Source of the DNA: Blautia sp.
Lineage (GTDB): Bacteria > Bacillota > Clostridia > Lachnospirales > Lachnospiraceae
Assembly: GCA_021772055.1 (NCBI GenBank)
Contig: JAETNR010000007.1
Span: forward strand, 49,460 to 113,459
Length of the DNA stretch: 64,000 nt
Direction: 5' to 3'
In this document: piece after piece, positions 9,470 to 18,155 of the stretch
Numbering within the stretch: position 1 is the first letter of the stretch
How the letters are laid out: the number at the start of each line of letters is the position of its first letter
Notes under the pieces: model-generated
Databases searched by the model: none
Told to the model about the DNA's origin: nothing
Seen by the model: the letters and a program-made list of their open reading frames with translations, nothing else
Translations under genes and position numbers: made by a program

Positions 9470-10243
9470 ATGATTTTTGAGACACATGCACATTATGACG
9501 ATGAGGCATTCGATCCTGACCGGGAGGAACTGCTTTCTTCCATGAAGGAGGCAGGAATCGGGACGATCGTAAATGCCTGCGCTTCTGTTGACGGAATGAA
9601 GGATACCATCGCCTTAATGGAAAAATATCCGTTTATTTATGGTGCCGTTGGGGTGCATCCGGATGACGCGGATAAGATGACAGAAGATACGATTAAAGAG
9701 ATCAGAAGCCTTTCCCGCCACAAAAAAACAGTGGCTATCGGGGAAATCGGCCTTGACTATTATTGGCATAAAGAAAAAGAGGAACATCTGCTTCAGCAGC
9801 AAATGTTCCGTGCGCAGATGGAAATCGCCAGGGAAGAAAAGCTGCCCTTTATGATCCACAGCAGAGAAGCTGCGGAGGATACCCTGACCATTGTCCGGGA
9901 GTATATGCGAAGTGGCATGTACGGCGGAATCATCCATTGCTTCTCCTACGGAAAGGAGATGGCAAGAGAATACCTGAATATGGGGCTATATCTGGGAATC
10001 GGCGGTGTAATCACCTTCAAAAATGCCCGTAAACTGAAAGAAGTGGTGGCATACGCACCCCTTAGCCAGCTCGTTTTGGAGACAGACAGCCCCTATCTTT
10101 CTCCGGAACCCAACCGGGGAAAACGTAATTCCTCCCTGAATCTTCCTTATGTGGCAAAGGCCATTGCCGAAATCAAAGGAATTACCTGTGAGGAAGTCAT
10201 TCAGGAAACCGAAAAGAACGCAAAACTGCTTCTTCGCATATAG
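9470..10243 (+). CDS. tatD: TatD family metal-dependent hydrolase / DNase
   Basis: 257 residues, the usual TatD length. Metal ligands of the amidohydrolase-like barrel are visible: ETHAHYDD at the N-terminus (His-x-His), Glu in AIGEIGLDYYW, His in PFMIHSREA, His in GIIHCFSYG, and Asp in VLETDSPYLSPEP near residue 207. The family removes nucleotides from DNA ends, or acts on other phosphoesters. ATG 9470 is preceded by AGGAGAG. It likely shares the transcript of the beta-propeller gene. Confidence 0.93.
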   Translation: MIFETHAHYDDEAFDPDREELLSSMKEAGIGTIVNACASVDGMKDTIALMEKYPFIYGAVGVHPDDADKMTEDTIKEIRSLSRHKKTVAIGEIGLDYYWHKEKEEHLLQQQMFRAQMEIAREEKLPFMIHSREAAEDTLTIVREYMRSGMYGGIIHCFSYGKEMAREYLNMGLYLGIGGVITFKNARKLKEVVAYAPLSQLVLETDSPYLSPEPNRGKRNSSLNLPYVAKAIAEIKGITCEEVIQETEKNAKLLLRI

Positions 10244-10284
10244 GATCAGTGCGCATATAGGATCGATCAGTGCAGGGGCGTGAA

Positions 10285-11691
10285 TCAATCATCTGCTTCA
10301 TAATCATCGTTTTGCGAGGCGGCACCCCCAAGATCGGAATAGTACTGGGAAGAGCTTATTGACCAGGTGTCTTCGATGAGATTGCCGGTACCGGGATCAA
10401 TCATGTCCGTATAATTAAAAATCACATCCAGAAGGTTCGTTCCGGTGGAAGGAGTAACGTTCATTTTCATAATCTCGTCAAATTTGGCTTTGAGATTCGA
10501 AAGGGTAAATTCTTCTCCGATATATTCTTTTACACTGTGGACGGATGCCAGCTCTTCCGTATAATCCTCCAGCATATATACCCCATATTCTCCGGTCTCA
10601 TCGCTGTAATGCATGACAAGAGGTTTTATGGAAGGGGCAAGAATGCGGATGGAGCTATTGCCGTTAAGCGTGGTCTTTTCAATGGTAAACTGTGCCATAC
10701 CTCCCAGGAGCTCTTTTAACTCCCGCTGTCCGGAGACGAAATTGCCCAGAGAATAGAAGATGACCATTTCATTGCCCTGGTCATCGGACATACGTCCGTA
10801 TGGCTGAAGGACATGGGGATGACCGCCGATCAGTACGTCAACACCCTGCTGCAGCAGAAAAGTAGCCCACTGTTTTTCGTATTCCGTGGGCATTGTTTCG
10901 TCCTCCTGGCCCCAATGGGCAACGAAGATGATACAATCGCTGATCTCCTTCGCCTTTTGGATTGCAGCAGAAACTTTGGCAGTGCTTAAGAAATCAATGG
11001 TATATTGATCGCTGGTTCTGGTATCCGGGTTATTGGTGCCGTATGTATAATCCAGAAATGCGATGGTAATGCCGTTGACTTCTATGGTTTTGATGGAATC
11101 GGCATCTTCCTGGCTATCGTGAATCCCCAGGACGGGAATGTCAGGATAGTTGTTTTTCCAGAAATCCAGGGTCTGCGAGATATAGTCATAGCCGTAATCA
11201 TCCACATGATTGGTTGCGGATTCTATCACATTGAAGCCAGATTTGATCAGTGCATCTGCTACTTCGGCAGGTGTGGCGAAGGAGGGATAGGTACTGACAG
11301 AGGCGTGGTCAGGGGCCAAAACGGTTTCCAGGTCTACCATAGCGATATCCGCAGCCTGAATCTCATCCAGGACATTGGCATATATATGATCATAGTTCCA
11401 GATGCCGGAATCGTACTGTCCGGAGCTTAAGAGGGACTGGTGATAAAGGTTATCCCCCACAGCAATGACCCTGGCTGTGGAAGTGGCAGGCACCTGGGAT
11501 TCTTCTTCCGCCTTTTGCTGAAGCGCTGCGGCTTCCCGGGCGGCATCCTGGGCAGGCCTGCGTATCATATAATAGTCGATCTGGTGAAACAGAAGGAGAA
11601 GTACGATAAGCACAGCACAGGATCCCAGAAAGCTTAGCCTGGAGTGATATCTTTCTTTTAAATTCAGCGGGGTATTATGATTATTTTTCAT
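10285..11691 (-). CDS. CapA family protein (PGA_cap metallophosphatase-like)
   Basis: Start taken at ATG 11691 (complement), which follows GAAGGAACC; an upstream ATG at 11718 lacks a good ribosome site. The protein has an N-terminal signal anchor (LSFLGSCAVLIVLLLLFHQI) and then the calcineurin-like PGA_cap fold: VGDNLYH, MVDLETVLAP, ESATNHVDDYG, LDYTYGTNN, VAHWGQEDETMP and GGHPHVLQP, which contain the expected metal-binding Asp/His/Asn residues. CapA proteins act in poly-gamma-glutamate or related surface polymer metabolism; in Clostridia many members stand alone, as here, without capBC. An extended -10 (TGGTATAAT, complement of 11727-11735) lies upstream. Confidence 0.88.
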   Translation of the reverse strand: MKNNHNTPLNLKERYHSRLSFLGSCAVLIVLLLLFHQIDYYMIRRPAQDAAREAAALQQKAEEESQVPATSTARVIAVGDNLYHQSLLSSGQYDSGIWNYDHIYANVLDEIQAADIAMVDLETVLAPDHASVSTYPSFATPAEVADALIKSGFNVIESATNHVDDYGYDYISQTLDFWKNNYPDIPVLGIHDSQEDADSIKTIEVNGITIAFLDYTYGTNNPDTRTSDQYTIDFLSTAKVSAAIQKAKEISDCIIFVAHWGQEDETMPTEYEKQWATFLLQQGVDVLIGGHPHVLQPYGRMSDDQGNEMVIFYSLGNFVSGQRELKELLGGMAQFTIEKTTLNGNSSIRILAPSIKPLVMHYSDETGEYGVYMLEDYTEELASVHSVKEYIGEEFTLSNLKAKFDEIMKMNVTPSTGTNLLDVIFNYTDMIDPGTGNLIEDTWSISSSQYYSDLGGAASQNDDYEADD

Positions 11692-11782
11692 GATGGTTCC
11701 TTCTTTATTTGCTAGCATGTTCTTTTATTATACCAAATTCCCCATAGTAAAGAAAGATTTTTTCACAGATTCGTGTCAAGTA

Positions 11783-11811
11783 TTGAAAATATCCCAAAGA
11801 GATGTTAAGAT
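11783..11811 (+). promoter_or_regulatory. Promoter of the MarR regulator gene
   Basis: TTGAAA (11783-11788), 17-nt spacer, TAAGAT (11806-11811). It lies in the divergent region shared with the capA-like gene. Confidence 0.6.
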
Positions 11812-11858
11812 AAGCACAGCTTGTTCAGAAAGACCAGGATAGACTGAGGAGAGATGAG

Positions 11859-12296
11859 ATGGATCATTATGAAGCCATTAATGATATTTTGGTAAATCTG
11901 TTTAATGAAATTCTGGATATTGAAGAGAAGGCACTGATTTCCGGAGAGTTTAAGGATATTTCCGTAAACGACATGCATGTGATAGAAGCCATTGGCATCC
12001 GCACGCCCAGAAACATGTCCGCAGTTGCCAAAGATCTTTCCGTCACAGTGGGTACTCTGACCATAGCTATGAACGGCCTGGTAAAGAAGGGATATGTAGA
12101 ACGTGTCCGAAGCGAGGAAGACCGCCGCGTTGTCCTGGTTTCCCTTGCACCCAAGGGCAGACGGGCCTACGAACATCATCATAAATTTCATGACCGGATG
12201 GTGCTTGCAGTGCTGAAAGATCTGGATGGAAAAGAAACAGAGGTACTTTCCCGTACCCTGGTGAAACTGCAGAAATTTTTCCTTACCTATAAATAA
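11859..12296 (+). CDS. MarR family transcriptional regulator
   Basis: 145 residues with the MarR winged helix: MSAVAKDLSVTVGTLTIAMNGLVKKGYVERVRSEEDRRVVLVSLAPKG carries the recognition helix and the DxRxx wing (EEDRR). Overall look resembles FabT-like MarR proteins of Firmicutes, which control fatty-acid synthesis, but no fab genes follow here, so the target is unknown. ATG 11859 follows GAGGAGAGATGAG. Confidence 0.88.
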   Translation: MDHYEAINDILVNLFNEILDIEEKALISGEFKDISVNDMHVIEAIGIRTPRNMSAVAKDLSVTVGTLTIAMNGLVKKGYVERVRSEEDRRVVLVSLAPKGRRAYEHHHKFHDRMVLAVLKDLDGKETEVLSRTLVKLQKFFLTYK

Positions 12297-12300
12297 TGAA

Positions 12301-12332
12301 AAGACGCTGATAAGGTTCAGCGTCTTTTTTTT
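12301..12332. terminator. Bidirectional terminator between marR-like and DUF885 genes
   Basis: AAGACGCTGA (12301-12310) pairs with TCAGCGTCTT (12317-12326) and is followed by a T run on the plus strand and by A-rich sequence on the other side. It serves two convergent genes. Confidence 0.85.
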
Positions 12333-12340
12333 CGGAAATT

Positions 12341-14131
12341 TTATTTTGTTTCCATTTGAGGATATGCCATGCGTATGTATTTTTCCAGAACAGGGAAAGG
12401 AACGGGACCGATTTCCAGGATTTTCTGGTGAAAATCCCGCAGGGTAAAGTCTGTTCCAAGAGCATTGGAGCAGGCATTTTTTAAATCCAGAAAATTCAGA
12501 TATCCCCAGTAGTATTTGAGGTAATTGGCAGGAGTTTCTACAATATATTGGAAGATATTCCGGACAGCCGTTTCCTCCCGGATTCCGAAGGCCTGAAGAA
12601 AGCTTGCTGCCTGCGCCTGATTCCAGCCTCTGTAGTGGATGCCGATATCTAAAAGAGAGTATATACAGAGATTCATGCTGCGGTTCAGCCAGGACAGGCG
12701 GGCAGTTTCGGGAGCTTTCTCATGTGAGGAAATTTCCCCTGCGTAGCCGTAGGCATAGGACTCGATATAGGTTGCCCAGCCCTCCACGTAACCGCTGGAG
12801 GTAATGAGATAACGGATGTTTTCCGGATGCTGCCTGCCAAAGAAAACGGTCTGATAAAGATGGCCCGGATATCCTTCATGAGCCAGGGTGGTGAACAGCT
12901 CCAGGGAGGAGGTTTTGCCGGAACGGTTGATGTAAATGACATTGGGGATTCCTATATCCAGCGGCGGCGTAAGATAAAAGGCAGGGCTTAAAAAATCCTC
13001 CATGGATTCATGGACATAGCGGATCTCAAAAGGAGTTTCCTTCATCCCGGGAAAATCCTCTGCAATCTGCTCCCGCAGTGTATTCAGAATCCGTTCCGGC
13101 TCCATGGAAGGAAAGATGCTGTCATCCGATAAGCAGGATATTAAGGAAGGATTTTCTTTCAGAATTTCTCCGGCTTCTCTGGTGTCAGTCATCAGCTGTC
13201 CAAGAAGCCGTTTTTCTATTTTGGACACAGGAACGTAAGTACCCACCTGGTTTTTTAAAAGATAAAGATAATAATCCTGCCCGCCTTCAAAATTGGCAAG
13301 GCCCCGGCTTGGTTTGCCCGTGCCCCGAAGTGCGCTGAGACCGGCCATCAGTTCCTGATAAGCAGGAATTACTTCCTTTAGGAAAATTTTCTTATGAGAG
13401 TTCTTAAGTTTGGCGATTTCTTTCTCGGAAAATTTTCCGTAATCACGAATTTTTTTATCAAAGATCTCCAGCATATAGTTGGATTCCGGATTTTTGACAA
13501 AAGCACTGCACTGGGTAAGAATTCGCTGCAGAGTGGTGTCACTCATAAAAAGCCCTGCACGGGATTTTTCCTGTTCAAAAGCCAGAATGCTTTGAAAATA
13601 AGGCCGGATGCTGGTAAGAAGATTCAGGTAATCACTGATATCCTGATCTTCATAGAAGGTATATTCTGCCAGAAGAACCGGGAGCTGTGCCTGGATGCCC
13701 AGGCTGGGGCCAAGAGGTTCCTCCAGAAGGGACAGCCCATCCAGGGTTCCCTGGGTGTGATAGTAAAGGAGCAGCGTATCCACTGTAAGCTGATTTTCCC
13801 TGGAAAGCTTAGCATAGGAGAACTCTTTTAGCCTGGATTCGATTTCCCGGCATTGCTTCAGGGAATCCTCCATATCAGAGCTTACCGTACCAAGGGATGG
13901 TGCGGCACGGGAAATCCCCTGCTTTTCCGGATAGGCAAGGGAATAGTGCATGGTCAGTGCATTCTGGCTGACTTCTTTTTCAAAGATATCCTGCGCAAAA
14001 GCTTCGAATTTGGCATCTTCCGAAAGGACATGGCTGGTCACATAACCGACAGAAATGCCCAAAAACAGGGTCAGGCACAGAAGGAATGCAATCTTCAGAG
14101 GTTTTTTTAGGCGTGAGGTTTTTAAGAACAT
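12341..14131 (-). CDS. DUF885 family protein, probable exported metallopeptidase
   Basis: 596 residues with an N-terminal signal anchor (IAFLLCLTLFLGISVGYV) and a large alpha-helical DUF885 domain. Near the C-terminal third is LAHEGYPGHLYQ, the HExxPGH-type zinc-binding signature of the family, followed by a plausible third ligand in YVEGWATYIESYAY. Family members are gluzincin-like peptidases or hydrolases of uncharacterised substrate. It reads leftward against the marR-like gene and is divergent from trxB. Confidence 0.85.
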   Translation of the reverse strand: MFLKTSRLKKPLKIAFLLCLTLFLGISVGYVTSHVLSEDAKFEAFAQDIFEKEVSQNALTMHYSLAYPEKQGISRAAPSLGTVSSDMEDSLKQCREIESRLKEFSYAKLSRENQLTVDTLLLYYHTQGTLDGLSLLEEPLGPSLGIQAQLPVLLAEYTFYEDQDISDYLNLLTSIRPYFQSILAFEQEKSRAGLFMSDTTLQRILTQCSAFVKNPESNYMLEIFDKKIRDYGKFSEKEIAKLKNSHKKIFLKEVIPAYQELMAGLSALRGTGKPSRGLANFEGGQDYYLYLLKNQVGTYVPVSKIEKRLLGQLMTDTREAGEILKENPSLISCLSDDSIFPSMEPERILNTLREQIAEDFPGMKETPFEIRYVHESMEDFLSPAFYLTPPLDIGIPNVIYINRSGKTSSLELFTTLAHEGYPGHLYQTVFFGRQHPENIRYLITSSGYVEGWATYIESYAYGYAGEISSHEKAPETARLSWLNRSMNLCIYSLLDIGIHYRGWNQAQAASFLQAFGIREETAVRNIFQYIVETPANYLKYYWGYLNFLDLKNACSNALGTDFTLRDFHQKILEIGPVPFPVLEKYIRMAYPQMETK

Positions 14132-14168
14132 AGAACCCCCTTCGCGGATGGTTGTTTTTACTATTTTA

Positions 14169-14197
14169 TTGGAAAAGGGGATAATCTATGCTATCAT
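14169..14197 (+). promoter_or_regulatory. Promoter of trxB
   Basis: TTGGAA (14169-14174), 17-nt spacer, TATCAT (14192-14197). The start near 14204 lies downstream of the ATG at 14188, which supports the later trxB start. Confidence 0.6.
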
Positions 14198-14241
14198 GGG
14201 GAAAGATAGAAAGTACATATGCAAAGAAAAGGAGGACTATG

Positions 14242-15165
14242 ATGTCAGAAATTTACGATCTGATCATATTGGGGGCAGGACCGGCTGGGATCAGCGCCGG
14301 AATTTATGCAGCAAGGGCAGGGCTTTCTACCCTTTGGCTGGATAAGCAGTATGCTTCGGGAGGGCAGATCATCAATACCTATGAAGTGGATAATTACCCG
14401 GGAATGCCCGGAATGAGCGGAATCGATCTGGGAGACGCTTTTGCAGCCCATGCAGAGAAGCTGGGGCTTTCCCCTTCCGTGGAAAATGTCCTGGAAGTAG
14501 AGGATGCCGGAGCAGAAAAAATCGTGCGCACGAAAAAAAATGAATACAGAAGCAGGACTCTTATTATTGCATGCGGAGCTACCCACAGAAAACTTGGCAT
14601 TCCGGGGGAAGAGGAGCTTGGCGGTATGGGGGTATCCTACTGCGCTACCTGCGATGGAGCCTTTTTTAAAGATAAAACTGCAGTGGTGGTAGGCGGCGGC
14701 AATACTGCAGTGGAGGATGCCGTTTTTCTGGCTCGCATCTGCCAAAAGGTGTATGTGGTTCACCGCCGTGAGGAACTGCGGGCAGATAAAATTCTGCAGG
14801 ATCGTCTCTGGGAATACGAAAATGTAGAAATGGTCTGGAACAGTATTCCGCTGGAAATAAGAGGAAAGGACCAGGTTGACGGACTTTTGGTAAAGAATGT
14901 GAAAACCGGAGAAGAGCAGCTGCTGGAGACGGATGGTGTGTTTATTGCAGTAGGAATTTTACCTAACACGGAAAAATTCCGGGATTTTGTGCAATTAGAC
15001 GAAAATGGGTACATTATAGCCGGGGAAGAAGGGGTAACAGATGTATCCGGAGTTTTTGCTGCAGGAGACATCCGCACGAAAGCCCTGCGCCAGGTGGTAA
15101 CTGCGGTTTCTGACGGTGCAAATGCAGTCACATCTGTACAAAAATATTTACTAAAACAAAATTAA
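14242..15165 (+). CDS. trxB: Thioredoxin-disulfide reductase
   Basis: Reduces thioredoxin with NADPH and FAD. From ATG 14242 the protein is 307 residues, typical for low-molecular-weight TrxB. Seen in order: FAD dinucleotide fold (LIILGAGPAGISAGIYAARAG), the redox-active CATC in SYCATCDGAFF near residues 134-137, NADPH fold (AVVVGGGNTAVEDA) and the C-terminal FAD segment GVFAAGDIRTK. ATG 14242 has GGAGG at 14231-14235 with 6-nt spacing; the earlier ATG 14188 lies before the predicted transcript start. Confidence 0.95.
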   Translation: MSEIYDLIILGAGPAGISAGIYAARAGLSTLWLDKQYASGGQIINTYEVDNYPGMPGMSGIDLGDAFAAHAEKLGLSPSVENVLEVEDAGAEKIVRTKKNEYRSRTLIIACGATHRKLGIPGEEELGGMGVSYCATCDGAFFKDKTAVVVGGGNTAVEDAVFLARICQKVYVVHRREELRADKILQDRLWEYENVEMVWNSIPLEIRGKDQVDGLLVKNVKTGEEQLLETDGVFIAVGILPNTEKFRDFVQLDENGYIIAGEEGVTDVSGVFAAGDIRTKALRQVVTAVSDGANAVTSVQKYLLKQN

Positions 15166-15226
15166 CCAATTTCGTTGTATATGGTAAATATGCTGTTTTG
15201 GGGGATGGTTTTGGTACCTCCCCAAT

Positions 15227-15255
15227 TTGACAGAAGAATTTTTCTGTGATAGTAT
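15227..15255 (+). promoter_or_regulatory. Promoter of the NlpC/P60 gene
   Basis: TTGACA (15227-15232), 17-nt spacer, TAGTAT (15250-15255). The leader of about 107 nt contains a small hairpin (TTCCTGC...GCAGGAA, 15327-15347). The G-rich/C-rich inverted repeat at 15198-15226 may terminate trxB. Confidence 0.78.
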
Positions 15256-15369
15256 ACGCAAATACTTAATATAATGTAAAGGATTTGTAACAAATGGAAA
15301 CAGAAGGTTTCTAAAACAGAAATAAATTCCTGCAGGATAAGCAGGAAATATAAAGGAGTGTATACTATC

Positions 15370-16185
15370 ATGAAAAATAGAGCAACAGTAGTTTTGTTAA
15401 GCGCCGGGATTTTATTGGGAAGCACCCGGACATGTGTCATGGCTGCGGAGCAGACGGAGGGAGCGGCAGTCCTTTCTGTGGAGAATACGGCAGGCAGTGA
15501 GAATCTGTCAGTCGATGAGAGTCTGTCAGATGACAGAGGGAATGCAGATGCGTCAAAAGCGGAATCAGAAGGAGATATCAACAAAATGGCCGCTGACCTT
15601 GCGGAAAAGACGAAAGAGGATGTTCAAAAGTATATGGAGGAAATGGAGACTGCCCGGAAAGCAGCAGAAGAAAAGGCAAAAGCAGAAGAGGAAGCAGAGC
15701 GGGAGTTAGAAGAGAAAAAGAAGAAGGAAGAGGAGCAGAAAAAAGCTCAGGAAGAAGCCCGCAGAAAAGACGAAGAAGAAGAACGTCAAAAGAAGGCTGC
15801 CTATGAAAAAGCAGAGGAAGAGCGGCTGGCCAAGAGGCAGGAGATTGTGGACTTTGCTCTGCAGTTTGAGGGGAATCCTTATGTTTACGGCGGAACCAGC
15901 CTTACAAGCGGTGCAGACTGCTCCGGGTTTGTCATGTCTGTCTTTAAAGAATTCGGCTACGAGCTGCCACGCGTAGCTGCAGATCAATACAGCGCATCTG
16001 CTAAAAAGAGCCTTGAGGATATTGAACAGGGAGATCTTGTGTTTTATGGAGATTACGGGATTGACCATGTAGCCCTTTATATCGGAAATGGTGAAGTGAT
16101 TCACGCAAGCACCGCAGCAACCGGGATTAAGATTTCCGATTATACATACCGGCAGCCTGCAGGTGTGGGAACATATCTGGACTAG
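15370..16185 (+). CDS. Secreted NlpC/P60 peptidoglycan endopeptidase with coiled-coil
   Basis: 271 residues from ATG 15370 (AAGGAG upstream). An N-terminal signal peptide ends at VMAAEQ. Residues about 75-155 are an unbroken Glu/Lys/Ala-rich coiled coil. The C-terminal domain is NlpC/P60 with catalytic Cys in GADCSGFVMS (near residue 184), His in GIDHVALYIG and a third polar residue in EVIHAST. The family cuts the D-Glu to diamino-acid bond of wall peptides outside the cell. It is monocistronic by context. Confidence 0.92.
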   Translation: MKNRATVVLLSAGILLGSTRTCVMAAEQTEGAAVLSVENTAGSENLSVDESLSDDRGNADASKAESEGDINKMAADLAEKTKEDVQKYMEEMETARKAAEEKAKAEEEAERELEEKKKKEEEQKKAQEEARRKDEEEERQKKAAYEKAEEERLAKRQEIVDFALQFEGNPYVYGGTSLTSGADCSGFVMSVFKEFGYELPRVAADQYSASAKKSLEDIEQGDLVFYGDYGIDHVALYIGNGEVIHASTAATGIKISDYTYRQPAGVGTYLD

Positions 16186-16326
16186 TTCCTTTGTAACGTG
16201 TCGTATCAGGAAAAAAATCGTATTTTTAGCAAAATGCACAAATAATGTCGAAAGATGTGGAATGTGGAAAAGTCGGTGTATGATTTTTCCACATTTTTGT
16301 TTTGTGGAAAACCTTGAAAAATCAAG

Positions 16327-16374
16327 TTATGCACAAAGTTATCCACATTATCCACATTGATAACATGTGGATTA
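16327..16374. promoter_or_regulatory. Cluster of DnaA boxes
   Basis: Three sites match the DnaA box consensus TTATNCACA exactly on the plus strand: 16327-16335 (TTATGCACA), 16339-16347 and 16348-16356 (both TTATCCACA, directly adjacent). A near match on the other strand is at 16366-16374 (TGTGGATTA). Further TGTGGA/TCCACA copies occur at about 16255-16312, and very AT-rich DNA follows to about 16555. No dnaA or dnaN is adjacent. The whole 16186-16575 stretch otherwise holds no gene. Confidence 0.72.
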
Positions 16375-16575
16375 TCAGATTTACATAAAAATATTTTAAA
16401 CAAATGTTTTGGCTAAATGTCATAAATTTCCCAGGTGTGACAAAAATATTAAAAAAACTATTGACATTTTAAGATTACAAAAATGAAGAAATATTTGAAA
16501 AAAAAGCAATAGATTGTGAATGAATAGATGAAAAATCAGATAATTTAAAAAGCCATTTTTAAGGAAAACTTTCTC

Positions 16576-16604
16576 TTGCCGAGGCGAAGGAAAACATGTA
16601 TATT
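16576..16604 (+). promoter_or_regulatory. Possible promoter of trmB
   Basis: TTGCCG (16576-16581), 17-nt spacer, TATATT (16599-16604). Moderate match only. Confidence 0.45.
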
Positions 16605-16690
16605 GTAAGCATTGAGGTATGTCAAAGTGGTCAGGATGCTGCCCGTAAAAAAATTTGACAGGATAATGACAGGATGGAGTGGAGAATGCG

Positions 16691-17344
16691 ATGAGATTAA
16701 GAAATATACCCGGAGCAAAGGCTGCAGTTTTGGAGAGCCCTTATATTATAAAGGAGCCGGAAGGCTGCAAAGGAATGTGGGCGGCTGCTTTTCCGAAGAA
16801 ACAGCCCCTTCATATTGAGGTAGGCATGGGAAAAGGGCGCTTTTTAATGGATATGGCAAGGCTGCATCCGGAAAATAACTATGTTGGGATTGAGATGTAT
16901 GACAGCGTACTTCTTCGCGCTCTTCAGAAACGGGAGGAACTGGAGAATGGCGGAGAGGGACTTTCCAATCTCTTTTTTATGCGGATGGATGCACGGAATC
17001 TTCCGGAGGTGTTTGATAAACAGGAGGTGGATAAAATTTATCTTAATTTTTCCGATCCGTGGCCAAAAGCACGCCATGCAAAACGCCGCCTGACTTCCAG
17101 GGAGTTTCTGGAAAGATATACCAGGATCCTTTCGCAGGGAGGCGTGGTGGAATTTAAAACAGATAACAGGGAATTGTTTGAGTTTTCTCTGGAAGAGGTA
17201 GAGGAAGCGGACTGGAAGCTTCTGGCCCATACCTTTGACCTGCATCATAATGAAGAAATGATGGCAGGCAATGTAATGACAGAATACGAAGAAAAGTTCT
17301 CTTCCATGGGAAATCCTATCTGTAAACTGATCTGCAGACCATAG
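16691..17344 (+). CDS. trmB: tRNA (guanine(46)-N(7))-methyltransferase
   Basis: Uses S-adenosylmethionine to methylate G46 in the tRNA variable loop. Start set at ATG 16691 (GGAG at 16681-16684), giving 217 residues beginning MRLRNIPGAK, a typical family N-terminus. Visible motifs: HIEVGMGKGRFL (SAM site), YVGIEMYDSVL, FMRMDARNL, IYLNFSDPWPKARHAKRRLT (the family signature) and EFKTDNRELFEFS. It stands just before a small ORF and the tRNA-Lys gene. Confidence 0.95.
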   Translation: MRLRNIPGAKAAVLESPYIIKEPEGCKGMWAAAFPKKQPLHIEVGMGKGRFLMDMARLHPENNYVGIEMYDSVLLRALQKREELENGGEGLSNLFFMRMDARNLPEVFDKQEVDKIYLNFSDPWPKARHAKRRLTSREFLERYTRILSQGGVVEFKTDNRELFEFSLEEVEEADWKLLAHTFDLHHNEEMMAGNVMTEYEEKFSSMGNPICKLICRP

Positions 17345-17516
17345 GATCATACTGGCTTTCCGGGTTCGCATGGCACAGAGGAACATTTCCGGAATTCCTG
17401 CATAGGATAATCGCAGGAGCAGAAGAACCTGCAGGCGGGCTTTTGCTCCTGCTGTCACATGATCAGGCAAGGTTCCCAAATTCCCGGAAGCGTTTCATAT
17501 CCAGAAAGGAGCAGCT

Positions 17517-17681
17517 ATGCGAAGAAAGCGTATGGAAAGCAAAATAGCCCAATTCAGCTACGATCACCAAAATTTCAGCAGCCAGATCCAAAAGCTTCGA
17601 AAATCCACCGGAGAATTAAGCAAAATGCTGGATAATCTTCCAAAAAAAGGGAAGGAAGAAAAAGAAAATAAAAAAAAGTGA
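17517..17681 (+). CDS. Small basic hypothetical protein, 54 aa
   Basis: ATG 17517 follows AAAGGAGCAGCT, a good ribosome site. The 54-residue product is highly charged (about a third Lys/Arg), ends in a Lys-rich tail and has a potential amphipathic helix in the middle. I do not recognise it. It lies between trmB and the tRNA-Lys promoter; coding is supported only by the ribosome site and an uninterrupted frame. Confidence 0.5.
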   Translation: MRRKRMESKIAQFSYDHQNFSSQIQKLRKSTGELSKMLDNLPKKGKEEKENKKK

Positions 17682-17700
17682 AAAAAGTATAAAAAAGTTC

Positions 17701-17729
17701 TTGACTTTATGCGAGACATCCCGTATAAT
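17701..17729 (+). promoter_or_regulatory. Promoter of tRNA-Lys
   Basis: TTGACT (17701-17706), 17-nt spacer, TATAAT (17724-17729). Strong consensus, as expected for a tRNA gene. Confidence 0.88.
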
Positions 17730-17756
17730 ATCACTTGCGTTAAGGAAATAGAACAA

Positions 17757-17829
17757 GCGCTTTTAGCTCAGTTGGTAGAGCACCTGACTCTTAATCAGGG
17801 TGTCCAGGGTTCGAGCCCCTGAAGGCGCA
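17757..17829 (+). tRNA. tRNA-Lys (anticodon CTT)
   Basis: A complete cloverleaf of 73 nt: acceptor GCGCTTT with AAGGCGC, D stem GCTC/GAGC, anticodon stem CCTGA/TCAGG with loop CTCTTAA (anticodon CTT), T stem CAGGG/CCCTG and discriminator A. CCA is not encoded. Its 3' end is the integration site of two tandem elements; the gene itself stays intact because each element restored the 3' end. Confidence 0.97.
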
Positions 17830-17889
17830 CTGGAAAGTACTGTTTTTGCGGACAATGTGATTGCCGTGGGGACGGTGCTTTTTTTGTGC
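17785..17889. repeat. att copy 1 (tRNA-Lys end and terminator)
   Basis: Left copy of the direct repeat. The identical tRNA part is 17785-17829 (45 nt); similarity then continues through the terminator to 17889. Beyond that the sequence differs from the other two copies. Confidence 0.9.
17836..17887 (+). terminator. tRNA-Lys terminator
   Basis: AGTACTGT (17836-17843) pairs with ACGGTGCT (17872-17879, G-U allowed), with an inner stem GCGG-CAAT/ATTGCCG(C) and a T run. The same sequence recurs after the two other tRNA-end copies at 27583 and 40057. Confidence 0.7.
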
Positions 17890-17971
17890 ATTTGCAAGGG
17901 TTTGCGGACTTTGGGAAATTGTATCTGTCCTGGGCGGAAAGAAGAGAGGACGTGGCGGAACGCGAAAGTTT

Positions 17972-18002
17972 GGGCGCGAAACTCGGCGCGAACTCGGCGC
18001 GA
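17972..18002. repeat. Left arm-type repeats of element 1
   Basis: Three copies of a GGCGCGAA/CGGCGCGA motif: about 17973-17980, 17982-17991 and 17993-18002, spaced about 11 bp, one helical turn. Related copies (CCGGCGCGG, TCGGCGCGA, TTGGCGCGG) lie at 27475-27567 near the right end. I read them as binding sites for the N-terminal domain of the element's integrase. The remaining sequence from 17890 to 18155 holds nothing else I recognise. Confidence 0.6.
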
Positions 18003-18155
18003 GCAGTATAAAAAGTAAGAGATTGAATGTTAGTCGGCTGTGAAATACAGTCGGCTATTTTGTTTTTTAGAGGGAAATGAAATTTATATTATGATTGTGA
18101 TGCCGTTATGAGTAGTCATAAGGTTGTCTAATACTATTTTTTAGGAGGTTATGCT

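Noticed and set aside
17800..18018. 72-codon frame starting in tRNA-Lys
   Set aside because: It overlaps the tRNA and its terminator and is repeated only because the att sequence is repeated.
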